Shown here: piece by piece, positions 34,833-43,770 of the stretch
Layout: the number at the start of each line of letters is the position of its first letter
Position numbering within the stretch: position 1 is the stretch's first letter
NCBI GenBank assembly: GCA_028820655.1
Contig: JAPPIK010000024.1
Location: 62,001 to 126,000, forward strand
Direction: 5' to 3'
DNA: 64,000 nucleotides
Origin: Candidatus Poribacteria bacterium
GTDB taxonomy: Bacteria; Poribacteria; WGA-4E; JAJDTR01
Made by a program: the position numbers and the translations under genes
The notes under the pieces: generated by a model
What the model saw: only the letters and a program-made list of their open reading frames with translations
Told to the model about the DNA's origin: nothing
The model's database searches: none

Positions 34833-36482
34833 CTATCTGAATGCGGCGTTCAATCGGGAGATTCGTTTGGTGTAGGCTTCGACTTCGGATGCTATTTTGG
34901 ATTCGTTCCAATGCCCCTTTTCACCAAGGAGGCGCGCGATTTTCGGCGCCAGGTCAACGCCTTGGCCCGGCGTGAAACCGATGCGCAAACGCCGCCAGAG
35001 CAGATCGTCAAGCGTCATCGCCATCTCGCCCCAAAAGGCGTAGAGCACCTCGGCTTTCATGAAGGGGGACGACTCCGATACCGGCTCCGCCAGCGTCCGA
35101 TCCTCGTCAATGAACTTCCCGATGGCGGCTTCGCCAGTACCGTAACGTCCGATAATTCGTTCCCTTTGCGCGGTCGGAATCAGTTTGACGTCTCCATGAA
35201 ACTCGTGCTGCATACTGTCTCCCAGTAGGTACGAAGCGGTTTTGCAGGAGCGCGGCTTCCCCAGTTCCTCGGCGATGCGGTCGACGGCCTCCTCGGCGAT
35301 TTTTCGGTGCGTCGTCAGCTTGCCTCCGTAGATATACATCGCTCCGCTTTTGCTTTCAGTGATTAGGTGCTCGCGAGAAACAAAGCCGTCGCTCTTGGGG
35401 GCAATCAGGGGGCGCACACCCGCATAGGCGGACACGATGCTCGCCCGATTGACGGCTGCCGCCGGGAAAATTCGATTGACTTCTGAAAGCAGATAGTCCA
35501 CTTCGCCGGCGGAGGGGCGCACGGAATCGGGATCCGCCTCGGGATCGGATTCGGTGGTGCCGACCGCAGAGAGAGCGTCGTCGAAGCGGAGCGTGAAAAG
35601 GAAGCGAGGTTTTTCATTCCGACGTTTTTCCGCGCGGGTGAACGTCGCGATGCCGCAGTCGCCCCGATTCAAGCGGGAAAAGATGAGATGGATTCCCTTC
35701 GCCTTTCGGGTTGTCAATCGCGGCACGCCATCGTAGGCGGGATCTTTCTCCCAAAGCCGATCCGTCCACGGACCGGCGGCGGACACAACTTGCCGCGCGA
35801 CGACCTCGAACCGTGTGCCGGAGAGGACGTCCTCCAAAAGCACCGTATGAGCCCGGTCCGCTTTTCCGGGCGGGTCTATGAATTCCACGAAGCGGACGTA
35901 ATTTGCTACCAGAGCGCCGTTCAGGTGCGCATCCTTCAGCGTCAGCAGCGTCAAACGCGCATCGTCGACCATGCTATCCCAAACGACAACGCACCCTTTC
36001 AGCGAGCGCGCCTCAACCGGTCCGACCAGATCTCGAATCCGTTCCGGATCACGTATGGTGCGGGCTCTCTCCGCCTTGTCGGCTTTCGAAAGGTGATTGT
36101 AGTAATGCGCCGCCAAGCTCATACCGGCGAGCGGATAGGGATCTCCCTTGTAATTTAGAATGGCAATCGGCGCCGACTTGACGAGGTTCGGCGCGATACG
36201 CAGCAGGATTTCCCGTTCGCGCCGCGCCTCCTTGATTAGCGCGAAATCCCGTTTGATGAGGTACCGAAATCCGCCGTGAATGAGTTGGGAGGTGGCGCCG
36301 CTGGTGCCGTTGGCGAAATCGCCCTTGTCGACCAACCCGGTTCGTAGACCGCCGTTTAAGGCGAGATCGCGAATCAGCCCGGCGCCCACGATGCCGCCGC
36401 CGATGACCAACACATCCAACGGTTCGCGTTGAAGGTTTTGGATGTTTTGTGCGCGAGTGCGTGCGGAGAATTCGACCGGCAT
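34833..36482 (-). CDS. glpD: Glycerol-3-phosphate dehydrogenase (FAD-dependent)
   Basis: A 549-aa flavoprotein. The FAD-binding motif VIGGGIVGAG (26-35) and the family stretch GTSGATSQLIHGGFRYL (59-75) are present, as is YIYGGKLTTHRKIAEEA in the second half. It oxidises sn-glycerol 3-phosphate to dihydroxyacetone phosphate, passing electrons to quinones at the inner membrane face. The length fits the family. The start (ATG 36480-36482) is one base after the stop of a small upstream frame, suggesting coupled translation. Confidence 0.95.
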   Translation of the reverse strand: MPVEFSARTRAQNIQNLQREPLDVLVIGGGIVGAGLIRDLALNGGLRTGLVDKGDFANGTSGATSQLIHGGFRYLIKRDFALIKEARREREILLRIAPNLVKSAPIAILNYKGDPYPLAGMSLAAHYYNHLSKADKAERARTIRDPERIRDLVGPVEARSLKGCVVVWDSMVDDARLTLLTLKDAHLNGALVANYVRFVEFIDPPGKADRAHTVLLEDVLSGTRFEVVARQVVSAAGPWTDRLWEKDPAYDGVPRLTTRKAKGIHLIFSRLNRGDCGIATFTRAEKRRNEKPRFLFTLRFDDALSAVGTTESDPEADPDSVRPSAGEVDYLLSEVNRIFPAAAVNRASIVSAYAGVRPLIAPKSDGFVSREHLITESKSGAMYIYGGKLTTHRKIAEEAVDRIAEELGKPRSCKTASYLLGDSMQHEFHGDVKLIPTAQRERIIGRYGTGEAAIGKFIDEDRTLAEPVSESSPFMKAEVLYAFWGEMAMTLDDLLWRRLRIGFTPGQGVDLAPKIARLLGEKGHWNESKIASEVEAYTKRISRLNAAFR

Positions 36483-36483
36483 G

Positions 36484-36654
36484 TCAATCGGTGTCGCTCT
36501 TGACGAGCATTTCGGCGTTGCGGGCTACTTTGTCAATGGCGGCAAGGACGCGTTCCACGGCGTACGGAATCGGACCGGTCAAGACCGGAAGGAACACGAG
36601 GCGCGAGCAGGCTTTTTCGCTGACGAGCAGGCCGTGAAGGTCGGTGTTCGGCAT
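36484..36654 (-). CDS. Small protein of 56 aa, coupled to glpD
   Basis: A frame starting MPNTDLHGLLVSEKACSR and ending MLVKSDTD. Its TGA stop is separated by a single base from the glpD ATG (TGAcATG). GGAGG lies about 14 nt before its ATG and a strong promoter starts the transcript about 30 nt upstream, so it would be the first frame translated. No family recognised. It could be a leader peptide for glpD or a functional small protein. Confidence 0.5.
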   Translation of the reverse strand: MPNTDLHGLLVSEKACSRLVFLPVLTGPIPYAVERVLAAIDKVARNAEMLVKSDTD

Positions 36655-36690
36655 GGGATATGTAAAACCTCCGACAAACTTTATGCGGGT

Positions 36691-36719
36691 ATCCTATCAA
36701 GTCCGGATGTTGCTGTCAA
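36691..36719 (-). promoter_or_regulatory. Promoter of the small gene-glpD operon
   Basis: Reading leftward, a perfect TTGACA (36719-36714), a 17-nt spacer and TAGGAT (36696-36691). The predicted start near 36684 lies about 30 nt before the small gene's ATG. Confidence 0.72.
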
Positions 36720-37266
36720 GAGGGGAAAAAGCAGTGGCCAGTGGTCAGTGACTAGTGAGCAGTGAGCAGTGTCTAGTTGGGGTGGCATAAGCGTGAATTG
36801 CGTATGGCGGATGAGGATGGGGCGATGCAGAGGTCAACGTGTGGAACCAAAATTGTAGCCGTAAGCTACAATTGCGCGCGACCAGTGGTCCGTGATTAGG
36901 GGATCTCTATGGGATTTCTATCGCGTTCGTTTTTCACTTACTTGATCGTTCGCGTGATCCCCGCCCCCACGAATAATGTGTAGTCTGCGCTCAAAGAAAT
37001 TGCGGCATGGGCAAGCAATGGTCGGGGTTGGGTCTCCCAACTTGTTGTGTGTCTCCCTCGATTCACCTGCACGCCTAACATAAATGTCAACAGAACCTAT
37101 TGATTCATAAAAGCTATGGAATTGTAGGACGGACGATGACGGTTTCCATCTTTAATTCTGTAGTCAAAACCGTGTGCGTTGGAACGTTGGGTTTCACTCG
37201 AATTTCGCGTGTTGGAGGGCCGAAGGAGTTCTTGACATTCTCCTACCGCAGAAGATTTCTTGTAAA
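36720..37266. repeat. Gene-free interval with hairpins and short repeats
   Basis: Short AGTG-rich direct repeats (AGTGGCCAGTGGTCAGTG and on) fill about 36731-36776. AATTGTAGCCGTAAGCTACAATT (36851-36873) is a perfect 9-bp hairpin. The CTATCGC-type repeat is at about 36899-36955, and a GGGTTTCACT element is near 37187. No gene is seen. Confidence 0.7.
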
Positions 37267-37588
37267 TTAGCGTTCAACCCAACCTACGAACTGCGGGAAA
37301 AGCAGAATACAACTCGAATTTAATACGTCATACGTTTTTCTTGCAGCGAAATGAAATCGCCAATTTGTCGCTAGACCACAGCCGCCGGTCTTAGCCCCCG
37401 TTAGCCCAGATGAAGCTTTATCCGGGCGGCTGAGCGGGTAGAAGGAGGCTGAGGAATGCAGTCGCAGCCTACGTTGACGGCGTTCCGGCCAGGGCAAAAA
37501 CAGACGGTCGCCGCGATTTTGGGCTAACGCAAATGATTTGGAGGATACCACTCCCTTTTGTGTCCGTTTGACTGTCCGATCCCGTTGA
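37267..37588 (-). ncRNA. Candidate structured transcript behind an orphan promoter
   Basis: A consensus promoter at 37589-37617 drives leftward into this stretch, which lacks a credible gene. The transcript would contain complementary segments: GTTAGCCC with GGGCTAAC, and CAGCCGCCCGG with CCGGCGGCTG. I compared it by eye with tmRNA, RNase P RNA and 6S RNA and could not match their conserved cores. A 116-codon frame overlaps but begins inside the promoter -35 box. The 3' end is unknown; the given end is only where I stop seeing structure. Confidence 0.3.
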
Positions 37589-37617
37589 ATTATACTATAC
37601 ATGTGTAAAGTTGTCAA
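37589..37617 (-). promoter_or_regulatory. Perfect consensus promoter facing gene-free DNA
   Basis: Reading leftward, TTGACA (37617-37612), a 17-nt spacer and TATAAT (37594-37589). All twelve bases match the sigma70 consensus. No ribosome site and start codon of a recognisable gene follow for about 900 nt, until the glpD unit, which has its own promoter. Confidence 0.75.
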
Positions 37618-37659
37618 TGCAAAAATTGAAGCCGATTGGTGGAACGCTGAGCAGCGGTG

Positions 37660-38439
37660 CTATTCGGCGACGGTGCGGTACATTTCTCGCATAATCTCAC
37701 GGATGTCCGGCGCGCCGGCGAGGTATTGGCTTTCCACCCGTTCCTTTAACTCGTCAGGGATTCCGTGCAGCGCTTCGGCGATGGGACCGGCGATGGCGGC
37801 GAGGGTGTCGGCATCGCCGCCGAGAGAGATTGCATTGCGCACCGCATCTTCAAAACTGTCCGATTCGAGGGCGCACGTAATCGCTTCCGGTACGGTGCCT
37901 TGGCAGGTCTCGTCGAAATAGTAACCGGGACGGATTTGGTCGACGGTGCGCGTCAGATCATAGTCATATTTTGCGGCGATTGTCTTGCGAATCTGCGCCG
38001 GGGTCTCGCCTTGAAACGCCAACCAGATGGCGTGCGTGGTTGCGCGCGCGCCTTTCATACCTTCGGGATGGTCGTGCGTGATGGCGGTGGCTCTGTCGGA
38101 GGCGTTGAGCGCAGCCTCAAGGTCGCCGGGGTGGAGGAACGCCGCGGGTGAGATGCGCATCGCGGCGCCGTTGCCGTAACTTTGATAGGGCGCCGGTACA
38201 TCGTAGTAGATCCACTGGCTAAAGAATCCGCCGTAACCGCGCCCGGGATAGCGGCGGCAGCACTCCTGCATGGTGGCTGCCGGGGGGAGGTCGTGCAGCA
38301 GAATGTCGGCGACCGCCGCGGTGCACACGGTATCGTCCGTGAATTGGCAGCGTTCGCCGAATAAGTCGAAATCCTTGGTTTTGATATGATCCCATTCGTA
38401 GATGGAACCGGCAATGTCGCCGATGATTGCGCCTAGCAT
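37660..38439 (-). CDS. ADP-ribosylglycohydrolase family protein
   Basis: A 259-aa protein. MLGAIIGDIAGSIYEW at the start, FTDDT at 33-37 and SLGGDADTLAAIAG in the C-terminal part carry the Asp and Thr residues that bind the Mg ions. The family (DraG, ARH) removes ADP-ribose from proteins, nucleic acids or small molecules. No ADP-ribosyltransferase gene is visible nearby, so the target is unknown. Length is typical. Confidence 0.93.
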   Translation of the reverse strand: MLGAIIGDIAGSIYEWDHIKTKDFDLFGERCQFTDDTVCTAAVADILLHDLPPAATMQECCRRYPGRGYGGFFSQWIYYDVPAPYQSYGNGAAMRISPAAFLHPGDLEAALNASDRATAITHDHPEGMKGARATTHAIWLAFQGETPAQIRKTIAAKYDYDLTRTVDQIRPGYYFDETCQGTVPEAITCALESDSFEDAVRNAISLGGDADTLAAIAGPIAEALHGIPDELKERVESQYLAGAPDIREIMREMYRTVAE

Positions 38440-38641
38440 GGTTTGGTCCTGTTTGAACTGTGATTTTTGGGATTATGGGATTACCTTGATTTCCCGTGTT
38501 CAGTTGGTATTGTTGTGCCGCCTGAATCGTTGCCTTGGAGTTCACTAACGAGTTCGGTTTATTCCTCGTTATTCACCCGGTTGATTACACCCTACAACTT
38601 CTGCGTGCTATAGAGAGGGTGTGAAAACCGTATGACTACCG

Positions 38642-39442
38642 TCACCCCTGCCGTGCATCATATTCTGACCGGATCAGGCGGCCGATTCTTGAGAATCGAA
38701 TGTCGTCGATCATCTTCCAGATTTCCCAGGGCTTTTTCGGATTGAGCATGTCGTACGACCAGAAGATCATGAAAGCCTGCCCTTTGATTTGGCTCACGGG
38801 GACGGTGCCCCAAGTGCGGCTGTCACTGCTCAAGTCGCGATTGGCACCCATGGCGAAGACGTGACCTTCCGGAACCGTGAAGGGGTTGCCAGCCGGGAAC
38901 TTCGCGCGGAAATGGCGGGGCGGGAGTTTGTAGTCCGCAAATGCCTCGTGCTCGGGTAGGAGGTGGGGGGCGCGGAACGGGGGAAAGTCGTGGGGAGAAC
39001 CGCCGTACCCCACACGCTTGGTGTAGGCGCTGTCTTGGATGGGGATGCCGTTGACGTAGAGCGCGCCGCCCTTCGTCTCGACGGTGTCGCCGCCGACGGC
39101 GACGATCCGTTTGATGAAACGCCTAGATTTCTCGTGAGGGGGAACGAACACGAACACATCTCCTCTTGCGGGTTCGTGCACGTCGAATAGTTTAATGTCC
39201 GTGCCCGGGATGCCGACGCCGTATATGAAGTTGCAGACGAAGATCCGGTCTCCCACGAGCAGGGTGTCTTCCATGGAGCCGGAGGGGATTTGGTACGGCT
39301 CGACGACAAAGGGACGCATGAACCCGAAGACGAATATGACGGCGATTAGGATGGGGCGGAGGTGTACCCATGCGCGGGCGCGTTGGGAGCGGGGCTGTTG
39401 TGAGGGCGTTTCTTCGTGGGTATTCGGGGGTGTTTGGGGCAT
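38642..39442 (-). CDS. lepB: Signal peptidase I
   Basis: A 266-aa membrane peptidase. After a polar N-terminal stretch there is one membrane helix (about 29-45), then the catalytic Ser56 in PSGSMEDTL and the Lys111 general base in RRFIKRIVAVGGD. The box GHVFAMGANRDLSSDSRTWG near residue 200 is the conserved box E. It cleaves signal peptides from exported proteins at the outer face of the inner membrane. Proteins such as the 33406 lipoprotein instead need signal peptidase II, not seen here. Confidence 0.96.
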   Translation of the reverse strand: MPQTPPNTHEETPSQQPRSQRARAWVHLRPILIAVIFVFGFMRPFVVEPYQIPSGSMEDTLLVGDRIFVCNFIYGVGIPGTDIKLFDVHEPARGDVFVFVPPHEKSRRFIKRIVAVGGDTVETKGGALYVNGIPIQDSAYTKRVGYGGSPHDFPPFRAPHLLPEHEAFADYKLPPRHFRAKFPAGNPFTVPEGHVFAMGANRDLSSDSRTWGTVPVSQIKGQAFMIFWSYDMLNPKKPWEIWKMIDDIRFSRIGRLIRSEYDARQG

Positions 39443-39973
39443 AGGGGTGTTTAATCAGATGGAATTTAGGAAGATTAACGGATGGGGGTTAGTTGGAGTT
39501 GACAAGTCCTCAGTCCCAAGGTTCAAGATGATGGTTACCAATGAGAAAGGGAAGTTAACTTCACGTTGCACCAGTGGAGTGGTCAACGGCGTTTACTTGG
39601 AGAATAAAGGAGAGGCAAAGCGGGATAGTGAGCTGGGGACAATTCAAAATTGTAACAGAGCGTTAAGGCGTAAAATTGCCACCTTCATCGAAAAAAGGAA
39701 TCTCATCCACGCTTAACTCGAAAGAATCATAAACCGCCTTTACTAATTCGTATGCTACGCGATCTAGGACAAAATTCGAGTAAACTGTTTTTTAAGCAAT
39801 CGGCTACAGGGAAGTTTCATGCATTCTGCTCAAACTCGAATTGTCGCGATTAGCAAGGAGTGGCAGTTAATTTGCTAGTAAAGATTTCAATTGGATTTCT
39901 TAACGGTCAGATAGTGTGCTTGAGTGAAATGTCTAATCTGTGCAATTATAACGCATTTTGTTCTGCTTTTTGA
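39443..39973. other. Intergenic interval, nothing recognised
   Basis: About 530 bases between lepB and the GIY-YIG-like gene. A plus-strand frame at 39195-39716 is the antisense of lepB for half its length and looks spurious. The segment 39720-39973 is A/T-rich compared with neighbouring genes and may mark the edge of an acquired island. Confidence 0.5.
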
Positions 39974-40450
39974 TCATCGGTGAAACTGCATAATCCAACG
40001 CTGCAAAACACTAGCAATTCGGTCTGCCTCCTCCTCGACATATCCAAGTCTGCAGTAAGCATTAGGATACGTTCGCGAAACGATGCAGATTTTAAGGCGA
40101 TGTTCACGTAACCAATTAAGCAATCTTCGTTGCACCAAATCTTCGACCGCTTTACGATATTCGGGGTTATCGATCCAAAACATTTTGCTTTCCGAGAATG
40201 TTATTGCCGCGAAATCTACTCTTTCTAACTGTATTTCTTGGTGGCGATAAAGACTAGAAAGGCGTTGTAAATAGGTATTACTTTCCGTATCAGATAAATG
40301 TTGAGCCAGTCGACCGAGAGCCCCTTTACCGCCTCGTGTTTGACCAACGTAGAGAGCGACATTATTTTCAAGTACGCCGCATATCGCGTACAAGAACCGA
40401 CTTCGTTTCGCTATGGTTACGTCAAAGACTGTCGCGCGCCCAAGTTCCAT
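39974..40450 (-). CDS. GIY-YIG-like nuclease domain protein
   Basis: A 158-aa protein. Residues 19-50 fit the GIY-YIG nuclease core: FLYAICG for the first strand (GIY), ALYVGQT for the second (YIG), and an Arg (R47) in GRLAQH as the catalytic helix. The rest shows no domain I know. It begins 8 nt after the GHKL ATPase stop, so the two are co-translated or co-transcribed. Together they look like the effector pair of the neighbouring Ssp-like island; this is inferred from position. Confidence 0.7.
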   Translation of the reverse strand: MELGRATVFDVTIAKRSRFLYAICGVLENNVALYVGQTRGGKGALGRLAQHLSDTESNTYLQRLSSLYRHQEIQLERVDFAAITFSESKMFWIDNPEYRKAVEDLVQRRLLNWLREHRLKICIVSRTYPNAYCRLGYVEEEADRIASVLQRWIMQFHR

Positions 40451-40458
40451 GTGTTGTT

Positions 40459-42165
40459 TCAGGCCTCGGCTAGAAAGCTAGATGGATCGAGTCGTCGGAT
40501 CATGCCTGAGAGAGTCTCACCAACTCTTTCGCGATATTCAGCCATAATCGCTTCGATTTCGTCGTCGTCATGTTCGGATTTGTAGACAAGATCGTATTCA
40601 CCCCTAGCGAGGGCAAAAAAGAGAACATCTATAACCTTTAGCAGGTTGTTATTGTCATAAACAGCGTCTAGAATTCCTTGACAAAATCTATGGGATTTAT
40701 TGACTCTAACAATGAGACCATGCGTAGGGTCATGGGCTCTTTCCCAAAGTTGGTCGTTGTCTAATGTATCAACATATAGTACGCGGTGCCCCGTTTCGGT
40801 GACATGCTGGTGATCTTCTTCATTTATTGGCTTTGATTTCTCGGCTTTTTTTCGACGTGCTTCTAACTTCTTCCTTTCCTCTAACGAAGCCACATTCTCA
40901 TCACGTTTATCGTCATCCGCTTGAAGGTTTGAAATCCGATTCAAGTCTTCATTGGCAGTATCATGTGGATTTTCGCTTACAGCTCGGGTTATGTTTCGTT
41001 TTGCATTCCGCCACGCGTCACGACTCTTTTTTAATGATTCCTGAATCTGTGGTTTCAGTTGTTCTTGCGCGATTTCTGAAAGATGAATACGACTCTTTGT
41101 AACATCTATATTCAAAACATCATCGGAATCACTCCTGATTAACAACCGACCACGGAAAGCATAATGATCCTGGTCTGGCGACACGAAGCCCAAGCTATCC
41201 GCCCATGAAATCAACCTAAAGTTACGATAAATATAGAAACCATAATTGCCAGCTCCAATCATGTAATGATCGCGACAATCTCTTCGACTCATTGATCCTG
41301 CACGCTCTACGGTCGGAGGGTGCACCAATTGTGTCATTGCAACTTCAGCGTACCGGTCTCCGTCGGTGGTAACTTGTATGTGTTGTGGTCTCGTAATCCA
41401 TTTTGGGCTCAATCCATCCCAAGAATTTTCATTTAAATCCGCATCATCGGGAGCAATCTCATCTTCGAATAATGGATTCACTGCCTCAACATCGTGGTCA
41501 TCAATTTTTAATGTGACAGGTTCCAATCCGTCTACCATACCTTTCAAAAAATAGTAATAGATTACTCTAGCTCTTGTTCTTAATCCTTCGACAATTTCGG
41601 AGGTACGTGGCAGAGATTCATGAAATAACTTGGAAATACGAACTAGAGTCCCAGATTGTCCTTGTGCACAGATTTCCAATTCGTCCAAATCTTCCTTGGT
41701 AGGTTGGGTTAAGTTGTAAACATATCTTCCCTCCTGAACAATCAAATCATGGTCTATCACTACTTTGCGAACGTCGTTCAAGTCGCATTCGGCACGTGAT
41801 ATGATTTCTAATTGTTTTCCCAGAGATGAAGCCGCTGACTTTAAACCGATGCCGAATCTGGAAAGTGTGTCCTCCCGATATAGCTGCGCTGAAGATCCTA
41901 AAGTAAGGGCGTTATGTAACCCATCCTCGTCCATCCCACACCCATCGTCTACGATTGTAAATGACTTTAAAACTGCTCTAGGCCTTCCACGTCGCCCTTC
42001 TGCCTGTTCAGCTCTTTCCTCATTCACTTTTATAATGATGGATGTGGCCCCAGCCGACACTGAATTGTCCACGAGATCCAGAATAGCAGATACTGGATCG
42101 TATCCTATGCGACCTAAGGACTGGAATACACGTCCTGCATCCCAAGAACCCTCTTTTATAATCAT
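40459..42165 (-). CDS. MORC/MutL-like GHKL ATPase
   Basis: A 568-aa protein. The N-terminal ATPase has the Bergerat fold motifs: DLVDNSVSAGA (N34 for Mg-ATP), DDGCGMD (73-79) and FGIGLKSA (104-111). The middle is an S5-fold-like extension, and residues about 400-450 are highly charged and probably coiled. Prokaryotic MORC-like GHKL ATPases are known from restriction and conflict systems, where ATP closes a DNA clamp. The ATG at 42165 follows TTGGAG; the frame stays open upstream to about 42325. It precedes the GIY-YIG-like gene. Confidence 0.85.
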   Translation of the reverse strand: MIIKEGSWDAGRVFQSLGRIGYDPVSAILDLVDNSVSAGATSIIIKVNEERAEQAEGRRGRPRAVLKSFTIVDDGCGMDEDGLHNALTLGSSAQLYREDTLSRFGIGLKSAASSLGKQLEIISRAECDLNDVRKVVIDHDLIVQEGRYVYNLTQPTKEDLDELEICAQGQSGTLVRISKLFHESLPRTSEIVEGLRTRARVIYYYFLKGMVDGLEPVTLKIDDHDVEAVNPLFEDEIAPDDADLNENSWDGLSPKWITRPQHIQVTTDGDRYAEVAMTQLVHPPTVERAGSMSRRDCRDHYMIGAGNYGFYIYRNFRLISWADSLGFVSPDQDHYAFRGRLLIRSDSDDVLNIDVTKSRIHLSEIAQEQLKPQIQESLKKSRDAWRNAKRNITRAVSENPHDTANEDLNRISNLQADDDKRDENVASLEERKKLEARRKKAEKSKPINEEDHQHVTETGHRVLYVDTLDNDQLWERAHDPTHGLIVRVNKSHRFCQGILDAVYDNNNLLKVIDVLFFALARGEYDLVYKSEHDDDEIEAIMAEYRERVGETLSGMIRRLDPSSFLAEA

Positions 42166-42274
42166 ATTATTCTCCAATTCTCCGTGGATGTGGTTAATGC
42201 TTCTTGCCCAAAAGACATTGAGGGCGTGACATTGACCTAAATGTATTGGTTTTCTTATGAGATTGTCCTTCAGT

Positions 42275-42544
42275 TCAGCATTTAAATCTCGGCAAGTGCG
42301 TTTGAGATATTCCAGATAGGTCTGTCATCGTGCTGTGGTTACAAACAATCTCAGAATTTCGGTCAGTCGCAGAAAAAAGTTCGCCCTGCAACTGACTTGG
42401 GAGGAGGACTTGAAACATGGAAAAAAGTACTTCTTCAGCGAACGGGTCATCAGGTAATATGTAGAGTGGCTTAATATCTACCAAAAATCTAAGATTAATG
42501 CCGTTAAATTCCATTACCTTTGAAACCTTTTTAGGCGCATCCAA
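42275..42544 (-). CDS. Small uncharacterised frame between the PP-loop and GHKL genes
   Basis: An 89-codon frame from a TTG at 42544, or 79 codons from an ATG at 42514. It starts 11 nt after the PP-loop gene stop. The product (with VDIKPLYILPDDPFAEEV) has protein-like composition but no family I know. The frame of the downstream GHKL gene is open from about 42325 and reads sensibly (YLEYLKRTC, HALNVFWARS), so a frameshifted remnant of a longer gene is possible. Confidence 0.4.
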   Translation of the reverse strand: MDAPKKVSKVMEFNGINLRFLVDIKPLYILPDDPFAEEVLFSMFQVLLPSQLQGELFSATDRNSEIVCNHSTMTDLSGISQTHLPRFKC

Positions 42545-42555
42545 TTTGACTAAAC

Positions 42556-43374
42556 CTACAAATCACAGATTAAACATGGCTGTTCATCATCCTCGTCATC
42601 AAGGGTATCGCCGAGGATTTCTACCAAAGAACGACTCGGTTGAGAAGTTTTCTTCCGCGTTAAAGCTTTCGCGTAGCTCTCCTTAATCTGCTCAATCCGT
42701 TCGGCATCCGAAAGTTCTACCAAACTTTCACTTTGGCTCCATGTGTACCGCTCACCGGTTTCTTCGTTGAATTTTTCGTAAGTCTTTGCGAGTTCAAAGA
42801 GGTCGGGATGATTTTCCATCAAGCCGACCCATTCGGCTTTACGCTGGTAGAAACAGAAATAGCACCCGGAGCGTGTCCGCCATTTGTAATAATCGGGCAA
42901 ACCAAGACCGCTCTCATCCAGAATCCGATAAACATCCGCTTCGGTGATGCCGTCCTCTTTGAACGGGTATTTGGGTTCGATGTTTCGGTTTTCGACATTC
43001 TTCAACGGTTTATAACCGACGCGATTTTCATCGGCGCGGATGGCGACATAGTTATACGCCAGGTTGTCGCCAATGAATTCCTCGAAGGGTTTAATTTTCA
43101 GGAGTCGGGTGCACCAGCGCACTTGGGACGATGGAAGTAGCCCGCCGAAAACGGATAGCCAATGATCGAAATCGCGTTCGGCATTTAGACGATTAACCTT
43201 CTTCCCCAAGAAAGCTTCCAAGCGATCAAGGAATTCATACGTCTCCGGCAGTTCCTTTCCTGTATCGCAGAAGGCGTATTCCATCTCTGGCACCCTGTCT
43301 CGCATATAGATTGCGAGCGCCGAACTGTCTTTGCCGCCGGAAAGCCCGAGGATGTGGCGTCTTTTTTGGCTCAT
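42556..43374 (-). CDS. SspD/DndC-like PAPS-reductase-fold protein
   Basis: A 272-aa ATP-pyrophosphatase. The PP-loop SGGKDSS lies at 12-18. Cysteines C88 (VRWCTR), C171 and C174 (GCYFCFYQRK) fit the iron-sulfur site of DndC/SspD proteins; CLIC near the C-terminus adds two more. In phosphorothioation systems this protein activates the DNA backbone for sulfur insertion. It starts 2 nt after the DUF2283 gene stop with AGAGGTAG as ribosome site. The DUF4007 and ATPase genes nearby support the Ssp assignment. Confidence 0.82.
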   Translation of the reverse strand: MSQKRRHILGLSGGKDSSALAIYMRDRVPEMEYAFCDTGKELPETYEFLDRLEAFLGKKVNRLNAERDFDHWLSVFGGLLPSSQVRWCTRLLKIKPFEEFIGDNLAYNYVAIRADENRVGYKPLKNVENRNIEPKYPFKEDGITEADVYRILDESGLGLPDYYKWRTRSGCYFCFYQRKAEWVGLMENHPDLFELAKTYEKFNEETGERYTWSQSESLVELSDAERIEQIKESYAKALTRKKTSQPSRSLVEILGDTLDDEDDEQPCLICDL

Positions 43375-43376
43375 GG

Positions 43377-43574
43377 CTACCTCTTGATGGATAGATTGAG
43401 ATTCGCTTTCCCAAAGTATCGTGAAAAATCGATGAATGTGATTCCGACCAAGCGCTTGGTGTCGGGGGCGAGGCGGAGAATTACATCCTCGGAATGTTCA
43501 ACGTAGTCTGTATATTCGGTTGAGACGAGAGTAACGTAAAGAACATCGGCTTCACAGTCATAGTCGATTTTCAT
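43377..43574 (-). CDS. DUF2283 family small protein
   Basis: A 65-aa protein with the DUF2283 pattern: MKIDYDCEADVLYVTLVS, then DVILRLAP and VGITFIDFSRYF. The function of this family is unknown; members are often found near toxin-antitoxin or defence genes. Here it heads the transcript with the PP-loop gene. A cis-acting regulator or antitoxin-like role is speculative. Confidence 0.75.
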   Translation of the reverse strand: MKIDYDCEADVLYVTLVSTEYTDYVEHSEDVILRLAPDTKRLVGITFIDFSRYFGKANLNLSIKR

Positions 43575-43642
43575 CTCGTTTTGGTGCGCCGCAATCTTGC
43601 GCCAACTAAATGGCGTAGATTCCTTCTTGGCAAGCAGTCGGT

Positions 43643-43750
43643 TGAGGGAACTCTATCGACCGCGTTATTCACTCGGTTAATCTTACAAGAAATGGTGGGC
43701 AGGGGATTCCTATCGCACTCACTATCCGTTCGCTTGATCCCACCCTCCAA
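43643..43750. repeat. Dispersed CTATCGC repeat in the leader of the DUF2283 operon
   Basis: Two degenerate copies (about 43647-43680 and 43700-43748) with CTATCGCACTCACTATCCGTTCGCTTGATC. GAAATGGTGGGCAGGGGAT just before the second copy is repeated almost exactly at 48624-48642. Confidence 0.65.
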
Positions 43751-43770
43751 ATGTACAAAGGCGGTTTGAT

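Noticed and set aside
37267-37588. RNase P RNA, tmRNA or 6S RNA
   Set aside because: The conserved cores of these RNAs were looked for by eye and not found.
37267-37617. 116-codon minus frame
   Set aside because: Its start lies in the -35 box of a perfect promoter and its product has no protein-like pattern.
39195-39716. 173-codon plus frame
   Set aside because: Half is antisense to lepB; the rest has no support.
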